DNA of 12,117 bases from Paracoccaceae bacterium (GCA_021767525.1 JAASTF010000068.1:1-12117); one strand, 5' to 3'. Shown: positions 5,766-12,117, counted from the stretch's first letter. Translations and numbers: made by a program. Notes: generated by a model from the sequence alone, not told the origin.

Positions 5766-7382
5766 ATGACATCCGCACCACACAGCCAGCTTGCCACCCA
5801 CGAGGTCTCGAACCAGCCCGTTCCCCGCGACGACCGCGATCTTTGGGCCGCCGACACCGCGTTGCGCGCCGCTGCCCACTGGGCCGGGGCCGATACGGGC
5901 GCGCTGGCGCGGGCGGGGCAGGCGATGGGCCGGGCCGAGATGCGCGATCATGCCGAAAATGCGCGCCGCGACGCGCCGCGCCTGCACCTGTTCGACCGCT
6001 CGGGCCGGCGCCGCGACGAGGTGGAGTTTCACCCCGGCTATCACGCGATCATGGAACTGGGCATGACACTGGGCTACGCCGCCGGCCCGTGGGAAGGCGG
6101 CGCGGGCGGTCACGCCACCCACGCGGCCCTGGTTTACTACATGGCGCAATTGGAGCCGGGCATCTCCTGCCCGCTGACCATGACCTATGCAGCCGTCCCG
6201 GCCTTGCGGGAAAATCCTGACCTGGCAAAGCTTTGGGTGCCAAAGCTGACAGCGCGCGCCTACGATCCGTCGATTGCCCCCGTGGCGCGGAAACGCGCGG
6301 CGACCATGGGCATGGCGATGACCGAAAAGCAGGGCGGCTCGGACGTGCGGGCCAATTCCACCATCGCCACGCCGCGGGGCGATCACTACACGCTGCGGGG
6401 GCACAAATGGTTCTGCTCGGCGCCGATGTGCGACGGTTTCCTCACGCTGGCCCAGGCGCCCGGCGGGCTGACCTGTTTCCTTGTGCCCCGCTGGCTTGAG
6501 GACGGGCGCAACACGATGCACCTGATGCGGCTGAAGGACAAGCTGGGCAACCGCGCCAATGCCTCGTCCGAGATCGAGTATCACGATGCCATCGCCTATC
6601 GGCTGGGCGACGAGGGGCAGGGCGTGAAAACCATCATCGAAATGGTGCATCACACGCGGCTCGATACCGCGATGGCCCCTGCCGGCCTGATGCGCGCCGC
6701 CCTGGACGAGGCGCATTGGTGGGTGTCTGGCCGTGCGGCGTTCCAGCGCCGGCTGATCGACCAGCCGCTTATGCGCAGCGTGATCGCCGACCTTGCGCTT
6801 GAGGTCGAGGCTGCGACCGCCCTTGGGTTCGGCGCGGCCCGTGCCTTTGACGGACAGGCGCCCGAGGATCGTGCCTTTGCAAGGATCAGCGTGGCACTGG
6901 CCAAGTTCATCTCGAACAAGCGCGCGCCGGTGATGATCGTCGAGGCGATGGAGTGCCTGGGCGGCATGGGATATATCGAGGAAACGCCGATGCCGATGCT
7001 GTACCGCGAGGCGCCGCTCAACGGCATCTGGGAAGGGTCCGGCAACGTGATCTGCCTGGATATCCTGCGCACCTTGGTCAAAGAGCCACTGGCGGCCGAG
7101 GCGTTGATGGCGCGGCTGAAATCGGTGATCGGGCGCGATGGATCGTACGACGCCGCGCTGAAGGCGCACACAGACCGTTGGCCAGCCTTGCCGCCCGAGG
7201 GCGAGGCGCGCTGGTTCGCGGAAAGCGCGGCCAACCTGCTGGCCGCGGCCTACCTGTTGGAGTTGGACTGCGTGCCGGTGGCCGAAGGCTTTATCGCCAC
7301 GCGGCTGGCCGGGCAGCGCGGCCATGTGCCGGGCGCCATCTCGGGGGTGGATGTGCCCGGCATCCTGGCGCGCCTTGGCTAG
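5766..7382 (+). CDS. AidB-type acyl-CoA dehydrogenase family protein
   Basis: A 538-residue FAD-dependent acyl-CoA dehydrogenase family member, close in length to E. coli AidB (541). Matches to AidB run the whole length. The N-terminal THEVSNQPVPRDDRDLW corresponds to its THxVFNQPIP segment, followed by EFHPGYH, then MGMAMTEKQGGSDV (about residue 181 on). Next come LKDKLGNRANAS, EAMECLGGMGYIEE (about 391 on) and YREAPLNGIWEGSGN (about 412-427) near the flavin and catalytic region. E. coli AidB belongs to the adaptive response to DNA alkylation, binds DNA through its C-terminal domain and has weak isovaleryl-CoA dehydrogenase activity. Whether this homologue protects DNA or oxidises acyl-CoA is not decided here. 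AGGAGGAG five bases before the ATG at 5766 fixes the start; a longer in-frame start at 5664 lacks a good SD and would add a non-family segment. Single gene; its stop overlaps the convergent 55-residue ORF. Confidence 0.92.
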   Translation: MTSAPHSQLATHEVSNQPVPRDDRDLWAADTALRAAAHWAGADTGALARAGQAMGRAEMRDHAENARRDAPRLHLFDRSGRRRDEVEFHPGYHAIMELGMTLGYAAGPWEGGAGGHATHAALVYYMAQLEPGISCPLTMTYAAVPALRENPDLAKLWVPKLTARAYDPSIAPVARKRAATMGMAMTEKQGGSDVRANSTIATPRGDHYTLRGHKWFCSAPMCDGFLTLAQAPGGLTCFLVPRWLEDGRNTMHLMRLKDKLGNRANASSEIEYHDAIAYRLGDEGQGVKTIIEMVHHTRLDTAMAPAGLMRAALDEAHWWVSGRAAFQRRLIDQPLMRSVIADLALEVEAATALGFGAARAFDGQAPEDRAFARISVALAKFISNKRAPVMIVEAMECLGGMGYIEETPMPMLYREAPLNGIWEGSGNVICLDILRTLVKEPLAAEALMARLKSVIGRDGSYDAALKAHTDRWPALPPEGEARWFAESAANLLAAAYLLELDCVPVAEGFIATRLAGQRGHVPGAISGVDVPGILARLG

Positions 7383-7546
7383 GCCCGACCGCCTTCGATG
7401 ACGCGCAGCCCAAGCCCGTGGCGCGGCGGCGGGCTGAGCGGCCGCGCCCGAGGCGGCTCGTCCTCGGTCAGTGCCTCGGCCAGCTCGTCGATCTGCCGGC
7501 TTTGGAAAAACCGCGTGGCGCGGGCGAAATCGGCGGGGTCGATCAT
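7379..7546 (-). CDS. Small protein of unknown function (55 aa), coupled to ydcH-like gene
   Basis: A 55-residue ORF easily missed by length filters. It starts with MIDPADFARATRFFQSRQID and ends with LGLRVIEGGRA. The first half is predicted helical and acidic (ELAEALTEDE); the second is Pro/Arg-rich. I do not recognise a family. Evidence that it is real: its ATG overlaps the TGA of the upstream DUF465-like gene in the ATGA arrangement typical of translational coupling, codon use is GC-biased like its neighbours, and it fills exactly the space to the stop codon of the aidB-like gene, sharing CTAG. A weak AAGGCGG lies upstream. Function unknown; perhaps a partner of the preceding small protein. 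Confidence 0.6.
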   Translation of the reverse strand: MIDPADFARATRFFQSRQIDELAEALTEDEPPRARPLSPPPRHGLGLRVIEGGRA

Positions 7547-7794
7547 GTCAACCCGCCTTGCCGCGCGGCCACATGCCCAGCCAGCGGCTTGAGCGTGCGC
7601 ATGACGCCTTCGTAATGCGCCAGTTGATCGCGGATCTGCAACTTGCGCGCTTTCAGCTGCCGCAACCGCAGCGTATCGGGCGCGGGGCGCGTCTCTTCTG
7701 CGGCGATTTCGCCCTCCAACCGTGCTTTGCGCGATTGCAGCGCGGTCACCCGTGCCGAAAGGCTTGCGACGCGATCCAGAACTGTCTGCTTCAT
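7543..7794 (-). CDS. YdcH/DUF465-like small coiled-coil protein
   Basis: An 83-residue, highly charged, helical protein. Residues about 10-72 give a helical hairpin with the pattern of the YdcH/DUF465 family (SlyX-like): a Leu/Glu/Arg-rich helix, a turn around RPAPDTLRL, and a second helix LRQLKARKLQIRDQLAHYE. Family members are small cytoplasmic proteins of unknown role. I chose the ATG at 7794 because GGGAGGA lies 5 bases upstream; the frame stays open further upstream to an ATG at 7896, but that start would run across the divergent lysR promoter and its dyad. It forms a two-gene unit with the 55-residue ORF and is divergent from the OxyR-like regulator. Confidence 0.7.
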   Translation of the reverse strand: MKQTVLDRVASLSARVTALQSRKARLEGEIAAEETRPAPDTLRLRQLKARKLQIRDQLAHYEGVMRTLKPLAGHVAARQGGLT

Positions 7795-7824
7795 TCCCGG
7801 TCCTCCCATGATGTGTCGATGCGC

Positions 7825-7853
7825 TTGATATGGGAAGGATGCAGCCAAATATT
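7825..7853 (+). promoter_or_regulatory. Candidate sigma70 promoter of the OxyR-like lysR gene
   Basis: TTGATA (7825-7830) and AATATT (7848-7853) are separated by 17 bases and match the -35 and -10 consensus at five and four of six positions. Transcription would begin near 7860, about 35 bases before the proposed start codon. The dyad at 7878-7892 would then be downstream of the start site, where bound protein could block transcription. Confidence 0.45.
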
Positions 7854-7877
7854 CAGACAAAGCGACCAAGTTTATCC

Positions 7878-7892
7878 ATAGGATTTTCCTAT
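7878..7892. promoter_or_regulatory. LysR/OxyR-type dyad before the regulator gene
   Basis: ATAGGA-TTT-TCCTAT is a perfect 6+6 bp dyad. It fits both the general LysR box T-N11-A (T at 7879, A at 7891) and one OxyR half-site unit, ATAG-N7-CTAT. A second unit at the spacing expected for full OxyR sites is not seen on either side. It sits between the candidate -10 and the ATG at 7895, overlapping the only SD-like AGGA, which suggests negative autoregulation. Confidence 0.5.
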
Positions 7893-7894
7893 AC

Positions 7895-8839
7895 ATGAAG
7901 CCGACCGATGATATGCCGTCGATGCGCCAGCTGCGCTATTTCGTGGCGCTGGCCGAGGCCGGGCAGTATCGCCGTGCCGCCGAAAGGATGGGGATCAGCC
8001 AGCCCTCGCTCAGCCAGCAGATCGCCGCGCTGGAAAGCCGGCTGGGCCACCGCCTGGTCGAGCGGCGCCGGGGCGGCATAACCCTGACGCCGGCCGGACG
8101 CGAGATGCTGCCGCATGCGCGCGGCATCCTGAACGGTGCGTCTGAAATGGTGGCGCTGGCGCAAACGCTGAACAGCGGCGTGGCCGGCACCTTGCGGCTG
8201 GGCGCCACGCCGACCATCGGCCCCTACATGCTGCCCGCCGTGCTGCGCCGCCTGCACGAAACACACCCGGGTATCAAGCTGATGGCGCGCGACGGCCCGC
8301 CGCGCGACATGATCGAAGATCTGTTGGCCGGGCGGTGCGATCTGGTGGTCACGCAATTGCCACTCGTGGCGGCGGATCTTGCGCAGCGGCGGCTTTATCG
8401 CGAGCCGTTGATGCTGGCGGTGGCACGCGATCATCCCCTGGCCGCGCGCACCCATGTCACCACGGGCGACCTGGCGGGGCTTGACATGCTGTCGCTTGGG
8501 CCCGCCTTTGCCTTGCACGGGCAGATCGCAGCCCTGTGCCGGGACGCCGAGGCGCGCCTTGTGGGGGAATACGAGGGCACCAGCCTGGATGCGTTGCGGC
8601 AGATGGTGGCCATGAACATGGGCGCCACCTTGTTGCCCGCGCTCTACCTGCGGTCGGAGCTGCCCGATGACGACGGCGATGTGGTGGCTGTGCCATTCCG
8701 CAGCAGTCTGACACGCACCGTGGGCGTGGCCTGGCGGCGCAGCCTGGGACGGCCACGCCTTATCACGCAATTCCTGGATGCGGCCGACCACGTGGTGGGA
8801 ACCGCGTATCGCGACCGCGTGGTGCGCGACCGGGGCTGA
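7895..8839 (+). CDS. LysR-type regulator, OxyR subfamily, sensor cysteine replaced
   Basis: A 314-residue LysR-type transcriptional regulator. Residues about 10-68 are the winged helix-turn-helix (RQLRYFVALAEAGQYRRAAE, ISQPSLSQQIAALESRLG, TPAG). Residues about 98-300 are the substrate-binding-like effector domain. Several segments match OxyR specifically: GATPTIGPYMLP (103-114) and YEGTSLDALRQMV then ATLLPAL (226-250). However, the segment that holds the peroxidatic cysteine of E. coli OxyR (HCLRDQ) reads FALHGQ here, so Cys199 corresponds to Ala206, while the resolving Cys208 corresponds to Cys215. Classical disulfide sensing of peroxide is thus unlikely. The start is uncertain: ATG at 7895 has only a distant AGGA; Met7 (7913) or Met10 (7922) would also give the complete DNA-binding domain. 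It is divergent from the DUF465-like gene and convergent with the aldolase gene. Targets unknown. Confidence 0.9.
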   Translation: MKPTDDMPSMRQLRYFVALAEAGQYRRAAERMGISQPSLSQQIAALESRLGHRLVERRRGGITLTPAGREMLPHARGILNGASEMVALAQTLNSGVAGTLRLGATPTIGPYMLPAVLRRLHETHPGIKLMARDGPPRDMIEDLLAGRCDLVVTQLPLVAADLAQRRLYREPLMLAVARDHPLAARTHVTTGDLAGLDMLSLGPAFALHGQIAALCRDAEARLVGEYEGTSLDALRQMVAMNMGATLLPALYLRSELPDDDGDVVAVPFRSSLTRTVGVAWRRSLGRPRLITQFLDAADHVVGTAYRDRVVRDRG

Positions 8840-8857
8840 CCGGCCGCGCCCGGGCGA

Positions 8858-9748
8858 TCAACCCGCGACCGAGGCGTTGTAGATGCTGTCGATCGACGCC
8901 GCGATGGTGGCGTTAAAGTCTTCGTCGGATTGCTGCGCGCTCAGCCCCTCGGTCAGGGCGCGGCTGAAGCTGGCGATCATGCCCGTGTTGCGCGACAGGC
9001 GGTCGTTCGCCTCGTCCCGGCTGTAGCCGCCCGAAAGCGCCACAACACGCATGACACGCGGATGGTCGACCAGCGGCTTATAGTGGTTCGCGGTTTCCGG
9101 CAGGGTCAGTTTCAGCATCACCTGGCAATCGGCGGGCAGCGCGTCGAGATGCGCCAGGATATCGTTCAGCAGGATTTCCTCGGCCTCGGCCTTGTCGCTG
9201 ATCGAAATCGTCACCTCGGGCTCGATGATCGGCACCAGCCCGTGCGCCATGATCTGCCGGCCCACTTCGAATTGCTGGGCCACCACGGCGCGGATGCCCG
9301 GAGCCGAAGCCGCGTTGATGACCGAGCGCATCTTGGTGCCGAAAATGCCTGCCTTGACCGCGCGCGACAGCAGCGCGTCCAGATCGGGCATCGGTTTCAT
9401 CATTTGCACGCCATCGCGCTCGTCTGCCAGACCCTTGTCGACCTTCAGAAACGGAACGACGCCGCGTTTTTCCCACATGAATTGCGGTGTCGGCATCCCG
9501 TCCATCTCGCGGTCCATCGTCATTTCGAAAAGGATCGCGCCCAGGATCTTGTCGCCGGTGAAGGCGGGCGCCTTCGCGATGCGGGTGCGCATCTGGTGCA
9601 CCAGGTCGAACATCTCGTCATCGTTGGAATAGGCGTCTTCCTCGATCCCGTAAAGACGCAGCGCCTTGGGGGTCGAGCCACCCGATTGGTCAAGCGCCGC
9701 GATGAAACCCTTGCCGTTCTTGATCTGCTCAGCCTGTGCTGCGTTCAT
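8858..9748 (-). CDS. fda: Class I fructose-bisphosphate aldolase
   Basis: A 296-residue Schiff-base aldolase of the short bacterial class I type, the same length as the staphylococcal enzyme and similar throughout. It interconverts fructose 1,6-bisphosphate with dihydroxyacetone phosphate and glyceraldehyde 3-phosphate. Visible motifs are NGKGFIAALDQSGGSTPKAL (11-30), GVVPFLKVDKGL, IFGTKMRS (135-142), PIIEPEV (173-179) and MLKLTLPE (211-218), in which Lys213 corresponds to the Schiff-base lysine. ALSGGYSRDEA and the phosphate-binding IASFSRAL follow. No zinc site of class II aldolase is present. The SD is weak (GGGACGGAA). A promoter-like pair lies in the 114-base gap upstream, so it may be transcribed separately from pgk-SDR. 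It is convergent with lysR at 18 bases, with no clear terminator between. Confidence 0.95.
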   Translation of the reverse strand: MNAAQAEQIKNGKGFIAALDQSGGSTPKALRLYGIEEDAYSNDDEMFDLVHQMRTRIAKAPAFTGDKILGAILFEMTMDREMDGMPTPQFMWEKRGVVPFLKVDKGLADERDGVQMMKPMPDLDALLSRAVKAGIFGTKMRSVINAASAPGIRAVVAQQFEVGRQIMAHGLVPIIEPEVTISISDKAEAEEILLNDILAHLDALPADCQVMLKLTLPETANHYKPLVDHPRVMRVVALSGGYSRDEANDRLSRNTGMIASFSRALTEGLSAQQSDEDFNATIAASIDSIYNASVAG

Positions 9749-9792
9749 GGTCGTTCCGTCCCGTCTGATGTTCCGTTGATTTCTTGCGCCCG

Positions 9793-9821
9793 TGTCTAGG
9801 GCAGGGGCGCGGCACTTGCAA
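9793..9821 (-). promoter_or_regulatory. Candidate promoter of the aldolase gene
   Basis: On the minus strand TTGCAA (9816-9821) and TAGACA (9793-9798) are separated by 17 bases, about 45 bases before the aldolase ATG. The -10 match is weak (three of six). The arrangement resembles the candidate promoter of the cyclophilin gene in this window. Confidence 0.3.
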
Positions 9822-9862
9822 TTCTGGTGGCGCTAACGAAGGCCTGCCCGGGGGCGGCTGCC

Positions 9863-10630
9863 TCAGCGCCAGGCAAAACCGGCGATGGCGGCGACCAGGC
9901 GGCGTGGCAACAGCCGAGGGCTGAAGGCCAGCAGCTTGTTCACAAGGCCCGGCACGACGACGCGCCGGCCCGCCTGCATCCCGCGCCAGCCCGCCCGCGC
10001 CGTGGCCTCGGGCGTCAGGACAGGCACCATTTTCAGCAGTCGAGCGCCCTTGATCCCGGCCGCGTCGAAAAAGCCGGTGCGCACCGGGCCCGGGCACAGC
10101 GCGGTGATGGTGACGCCGGAGACCGCGTTTTCCTGTGCCGCGGCCTCGGACAGGAACAGAAGATAGGCCTTGCTGGCATGATAGACGGCCTGGCCCGGTC
10201 CGGGCATGAACCCGCCGGTCGAGCCCACGTTCAGGATGCGGCCCCGCCCGTTTTCGGCCATGTGCACCAACGCGGCTTTCATCAACGTGGTCGCGGCGAC
10301 GATGTTGACGGCCATCATCGCCTCTTCCTTGCCCCAGCCGGCCGGGTCCGCAAAGACCGCGTTGCCGCCCAGCCCTGCATTGTTGACCAGCACATCGATG
10401 TCACGATCATGGCTGGCCTGGGTCCACAGGGTTTCGGCGGCCCCGTGCTGCGACAGGTCCGCGGGCAAAAGCAGAACCTCGCGCCCCATTCGGTGGATTT
10501 CGGTGGCCAGGTCCTGCAGGCTTTCGGCGCGGCGCGCGGTCAGGATCACATCATGACCGGCCTGCGCGGCCTGCCGTGCCAGCGCTGCCCCGATGCCGCC
10601 CGACGCGCCGGTGACAAGCGCCCAGCCCAC
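9863..10630 (-). CDS. Short-chain dehydrogenase/reductase (SDR) family oxidoreductase
   Basis: A 255-residue classical-type SDR. The nucleotide-binding motif TGASGGIG is at residues 7-14, NNAG at 83-86, the conserved Asn in VNI at 109, the catalytic Ser in NVGST at 137, and YHASK supplies Tyr150 and Lys154. The residues after the second strand (TARRAE) favour NADP(H). The C-terminal tail (about 190-255) is basic and hydrophobic, like SDRs annotated as acting on lipid or acyl substrates, but the substrate is unknown. I chose the GTG at 10630, two bases after the pgk stop, since it starts right at the Rossmann strand; an ATG at 10687 would overlap pgk by 55 bases and give a tail foreign to the family. 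The tight spacing and lack of a separate SD point to translation coupled with pgk. Confidence 0.88.
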   Translation of the reverse strand: MGWALVTGASGGIGAALARQAAQAGHDVILTARRAESLQDLATEIHRMGREVLLLPADLSQHGAAETLWTQASHDRDIDVLVNNAGLGGNAVFADPAGWGKEEAMMAVNIVAATTLMKAALVHMAENGRGRILNVGSTGGFMPGPGQAVYHASKAYLLFLSEAAAQENAVSGVTITALCPGPVRTGFFDAAGIKGARLLKMVPVLTPEATARAGWRGMQAGRRVVVPGLVNKLLAFSPRLLPRRLVAAIAGFAWR

Positions 10631-10632
10631 CC

Positions 10633-11823
10633 TCAGGCTGCCATGTCGAGCGCGGCGACACCCGGCAGCAACTTGCCTTCCATCCATTCCAGGAAGGCGC
10701 CGCCCGCGGTCGAGATATAGGTAAAGCGATCGGCGGCACCGGCCTTGTTCAGGGCCGCGACCGTATCGCCCCCGCCTGCGACCGACACCAGTGTGCCCTC
10801 TGCGCTCAACTCGGCGGCGCGTGACGCCGCGGCGTTGGTCGCGGTATCGAACGGCGCGATTTCAAAGGCACCCAGCGGGCCGTTCCAGATCAGCGTCTTG
10901 GCCGTTTCCAGCGCGGTGACGATGCGCGCCACCGATTGCGGGCCGGCATCCAGGATCATCGCATCCTCGGGGCATTCCGTGGCGGGCACGGTTTCGTTAT
11001 CGGCGCCTTCCTTGAACTCGCGGGCAATCACCACGTCGGTCGGCAGGATGATCTCGCAGCCCGTTGCCTGCGCCTTGGCGATGATCTCGCGCGCGGTGTC
11101 GGCCATCTCGTGCTCGCACAGCGACTTGCCCACGTCGATGCCTTGCGCGGCCAGAAACGTGTTGGCCATGCCGCCGCCGATCACCAGGCTGTCGACCTTT
11201 TCGACCAGGTTGCCCAGCAGTTCCAGCTTGGTCGAAACCTTGGCGCCGCCCACCACGGCCATCACGGGGCGGGCCGGTCGGCCCAGTGCCGCCTCCAGCG
11301 CCTCAAGCTCGGCCTGCATCAGGCGGCCCGCGCAGCTGGGCAACAGCCGCGCCAGCCCCTCGGTCGAGGCGTGCGCCCGGTGCGAGGCGGAAAACGCATC
11401 GTTGCAATAGACATCGCCCAGGGCCGCAAGCCGCGCCGCGAATTCGGGGTCGTTGGCCTCTTCGCCCGGATGGAACCGGATGTTTTCCAGTAGCAGCACG
11501 TCGGCCGAGCGCGCCTCTTCGGTCAGGTTTTCCGCAGCGTCCAGGGTTTCGACGAACCGCACCTTGCGGCCCAGCTTTTCCTCGAGAACCGGCACGCAGA
11601 CGCGCAAGGTCATGTCCAGAACGACCTTGCCCTTGGGCCGGCCGAAATGCGCGATCAGCATCGGGTGGCCGCCCTTGGCCAGGATGTCATTGACCGTGGG
11701 CACGATCCGCGCGATCCGGGTGGCGTCGGTCACGCGGCCGTTTTCCACGGGCACGTTGATATCCACGCGAACCAGCACGCGCTTGCCGTTCAGGTCCATA
11801 TCGTCCAGCGTTTTCCAGGCCAT
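10633..11823 (-). CDS. pgk: Phosphoglycerate kinase
   Basis: A 396-residue monomeric cytosolic kinase interconverting 1,3-bisphosphoglycerate plus ADP and 3-phosphoglycerate plus ATP. Motifs in order: RVDINVPVENG (19-29), AHFGRPKGK (58-66) for 3-phosphoglycerate binding, LLLENIRFHPGEE, NDAFSASHRAHAS, VGGAKVSTKLELL and IGGGMANTFL. IWNGPLGAFEIAPFDTAT and SVAGGGDT then complete the nucleotide site. Length is standard and no key residue is missing. The start agrees with the family N-terminus (KTLDDMDLNGKRVLVRVD); a GGAG lies about 11 bases upstream. First gene of a unit with the SDR gene; divergent from the cyclophilin gene. Pairing with aldolase nearby is common for glycolytic/gluconeogenic genes in this group. 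Confidence 0.97.
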   Translation of the reverse strand: MAWKTLDDMDLNGKRVLVRVDINVPVENGRVTDATRIARIVPTVNDILAKGGHPMLIAHFGRPKGKVVLDMTLRVCVPVLEEKLGRKVRFVETLDAAENLTEEARSADVLLLENIRFHPGEEANDPEFAARLAALGDVYCNDAFSASHRAHASTEGLARLLPSCAGRLMQAELEALEAALGRPARPVMAVVGGAKVSTKLELLGNLVEKVDSLVIGGGMANTFLAAQGIDVGKSLCEHEMADTAREIIAKAQATGCEIILPTDVVIAREFKEGADNETVPATECPEDAMILDAGPQSVARIVTALETAKTLIWNGPLGAFEIAPFDTATNAAASRAAELSAEGTLVSVAGGGDTVAALNKAGAADRFTYISTAGGAFLEWMEGKLLPGVAALDMAA

Positions 11824-11855
11824 CGCTTATCCACTCCGTCGGCTGTCTGCGCTGT

Positions 11856-11884
11856 CTCATGGCGCGATGCCGCCCATGCGTCAA
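11856..11884 (-). promoter_or_regulatory. Candidate sigma70 promoter of pgk
   Basis: On the minus strand TTGACG (11879-11884; five of six matches to the -35 consensus) and CATGAG (11856-11861; three of six) are separated by 17 bases, about 33 bases before the pgk ATG. Confidence 0.4.
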
Positions 11885-11893
11885 CCTCTGCGC

Positions 11894-11922
11894 TTGGCTT
11901 TCGGCGCGGCCACGCCTAGGTT
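11894..11922 (+). promoter_or_regulatory. Candidate sigma70 promoter of the cyclophilin gene
   Basis: TTGGCT (11894-11899) and TAGGTT (11917-11922) are separated by 17 bases and end 28 bases before the ATG. The perfect palindrome TTTGCGCAAA (11921-11930) overlaps the end of the -10 and the expected transcription start, and could be an operator or chance. Confidence 0.35.
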
Positions 11923-11950
11923 TGCGCAAACATCGCAGAAGGAGGGCCCG

Positions 11951-12117
11951 ATGGCCGAGATCACCGACCCCGAAAACACCATCCTGATGGAGCTGAAAGG
12001 CGGCACCGTCACGATTCAGCTGCTGCCCGACGTGGCGCCCAAGCACACCGAACGGATGAAAGAGCTGGCCCGCGCGGGCAAATACGACAACGTGGCCTTT
12101 CACCGGGTGATCGACGG
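11951..12117 (+). CDS. Cyclophilin-type peptidyl-prolyl cis-trans isomerase, 5' portion
   Basis: The first 55 codons of a cyclophilin that runs off the right edge. After MAEITDPENTILMELKGG comes the family pattern of a beta strand (TVTIQLLPDVAPKH), a helix (TERMKELARAGKYDNV) and AFHRVIDG, in which the Arg of FHRV is the catalytic residue in cyclophilins. There is no signal peptide, so a cytoplasmic enzyme assisting folding is expected; in many Rhodobacteraceae a second, exported copy follows, but this cannot be seen here. AAGGAGGG five bases upstream fixes the start. Divergent from pgk with a 127-base gap. Confidence 0.93.
   Translation, partial: MAEITDPENTILMELKGGTVTIQLLPDVAPKHTERMKELARAGKYDNVAFHRVID

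Noticed and set aside
5376..7325. Very long minus-strand open frame opposite the aidB-like gene
   Set aside because: Antisense shadow: His/Arg/Gln-rich product with no family features, while the plus strand matches AidB along its whole length and ftsB uses another frame at its end.
7543..7896. Longer start of the DUF465-like gene at 7896
   Set aside because: The added 34 residues would be encoded by the divergent lysR promoter and dyad; the ATG at 7794 has a proper GGGAGGA.
8840..8857. GC-rich symmetric bases between lysR and the aldolase gene as a bidirectional terminator
   Set aside because: CCGGG/CCCGG pairing is short with a long loop and no T or A runs at either side.
9842..9862. GC-rich hairpin-like sequence after the SDR gene
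   Set aside because: The stem is short and bulged and no T run follows on the minus strand, so I do not call a terminator.
9863..10687. Longer SDR start at 10687
   Set aside because: It would overlap pgk by 55 bases and add a tail unlike SDR N-termini; the GTG at 10630 starts at the Rossmann strand.

Overview
This window looks like a chromosomal segment of a GC-rich alphaproteobacterium, most likely Rhodobacteraceae (Roseobacter group). I infer this from three things: strong GC bias at third codon positions; a pyruvate dehydrogenase E1 beta subunit carrying its own N-terminal lipoyl domain, an arrangement typical of alphaproteobacteria; and an ftsB-pdhA-pdhB-pdhC neighbourhood close to a pgk / class I aldolase / cyclophilin group. 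No mobile element, rRNA, tRNA or CRISPR array is visible. No gene-free stretch exceeds 300 bases; the longest is the 191-base gap 5575-5765.

Left part (1-1376): the 3' portion of a membrane permease (plus strand, open at the left edge) meets an AhpD-like carboxymuconolactone decarboxylase family gene (minus strand) tail to tail, and their stop codons overlap. Middle left (1321-5178): a minus-strand operon pdhA-pdhB-pdhC encodes E1 alpha, lipoyl-E1 beta and E2 of the pyruvate dehydrogenase complex. It is closed by a strong intrinsic terminator (1321-1356) and preceded by a perfect 10+10 bp dyad just upstream of pdhA. E3 (lpd) is not in the window. Upstream of pdhA is ftsB, a small divisome protein.

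Middle right (5575-8839): an AidB-type acyl-CoA dehydrogenase (plus) diverges from ftsB, with an imperfect hairpin between them. Its 3' end overlaps the stop codon of a two-gene minus-strand mini-operon: a YdcH/DUF465-like coiled-coil protein, then a 55-residue protein of unknown function coupled to it by an ATGA overlap. Divergent from that pair is an OxyR-subfamily LysR regulator in which the position of the peroxide-sensing cysteine is alanine. A dyad with OxyR half-site spacing (ATAG-N7-CTAT) lies immediately before its start codon.

Right part (8858-12117): central carbon metabolism genes on the minus strand, namely pgk, an SDR oxidoreductase starting two bases after pgk, and a class I fructose-bisphosphate aldolase. 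A cyclophilin-type peptidyl-prolyl isomerase diverges from pgk and runs off the right edge. Together the window links lower glycolysis/gluconeogenesis (aldolase, phosphoglycerate kinase) with the entry of pyruvate into the TCA cycle (PDH), plus stress-related genes (AhpD-like, AidB-like, OxyR-like).

I see no clearly novel multi-gene system. The most useful leads are the OxyR-like regulator without its sensor cysteine together with its own dyad, the pdhA operator-like dyad, and the overlooked 55-residue ORF.
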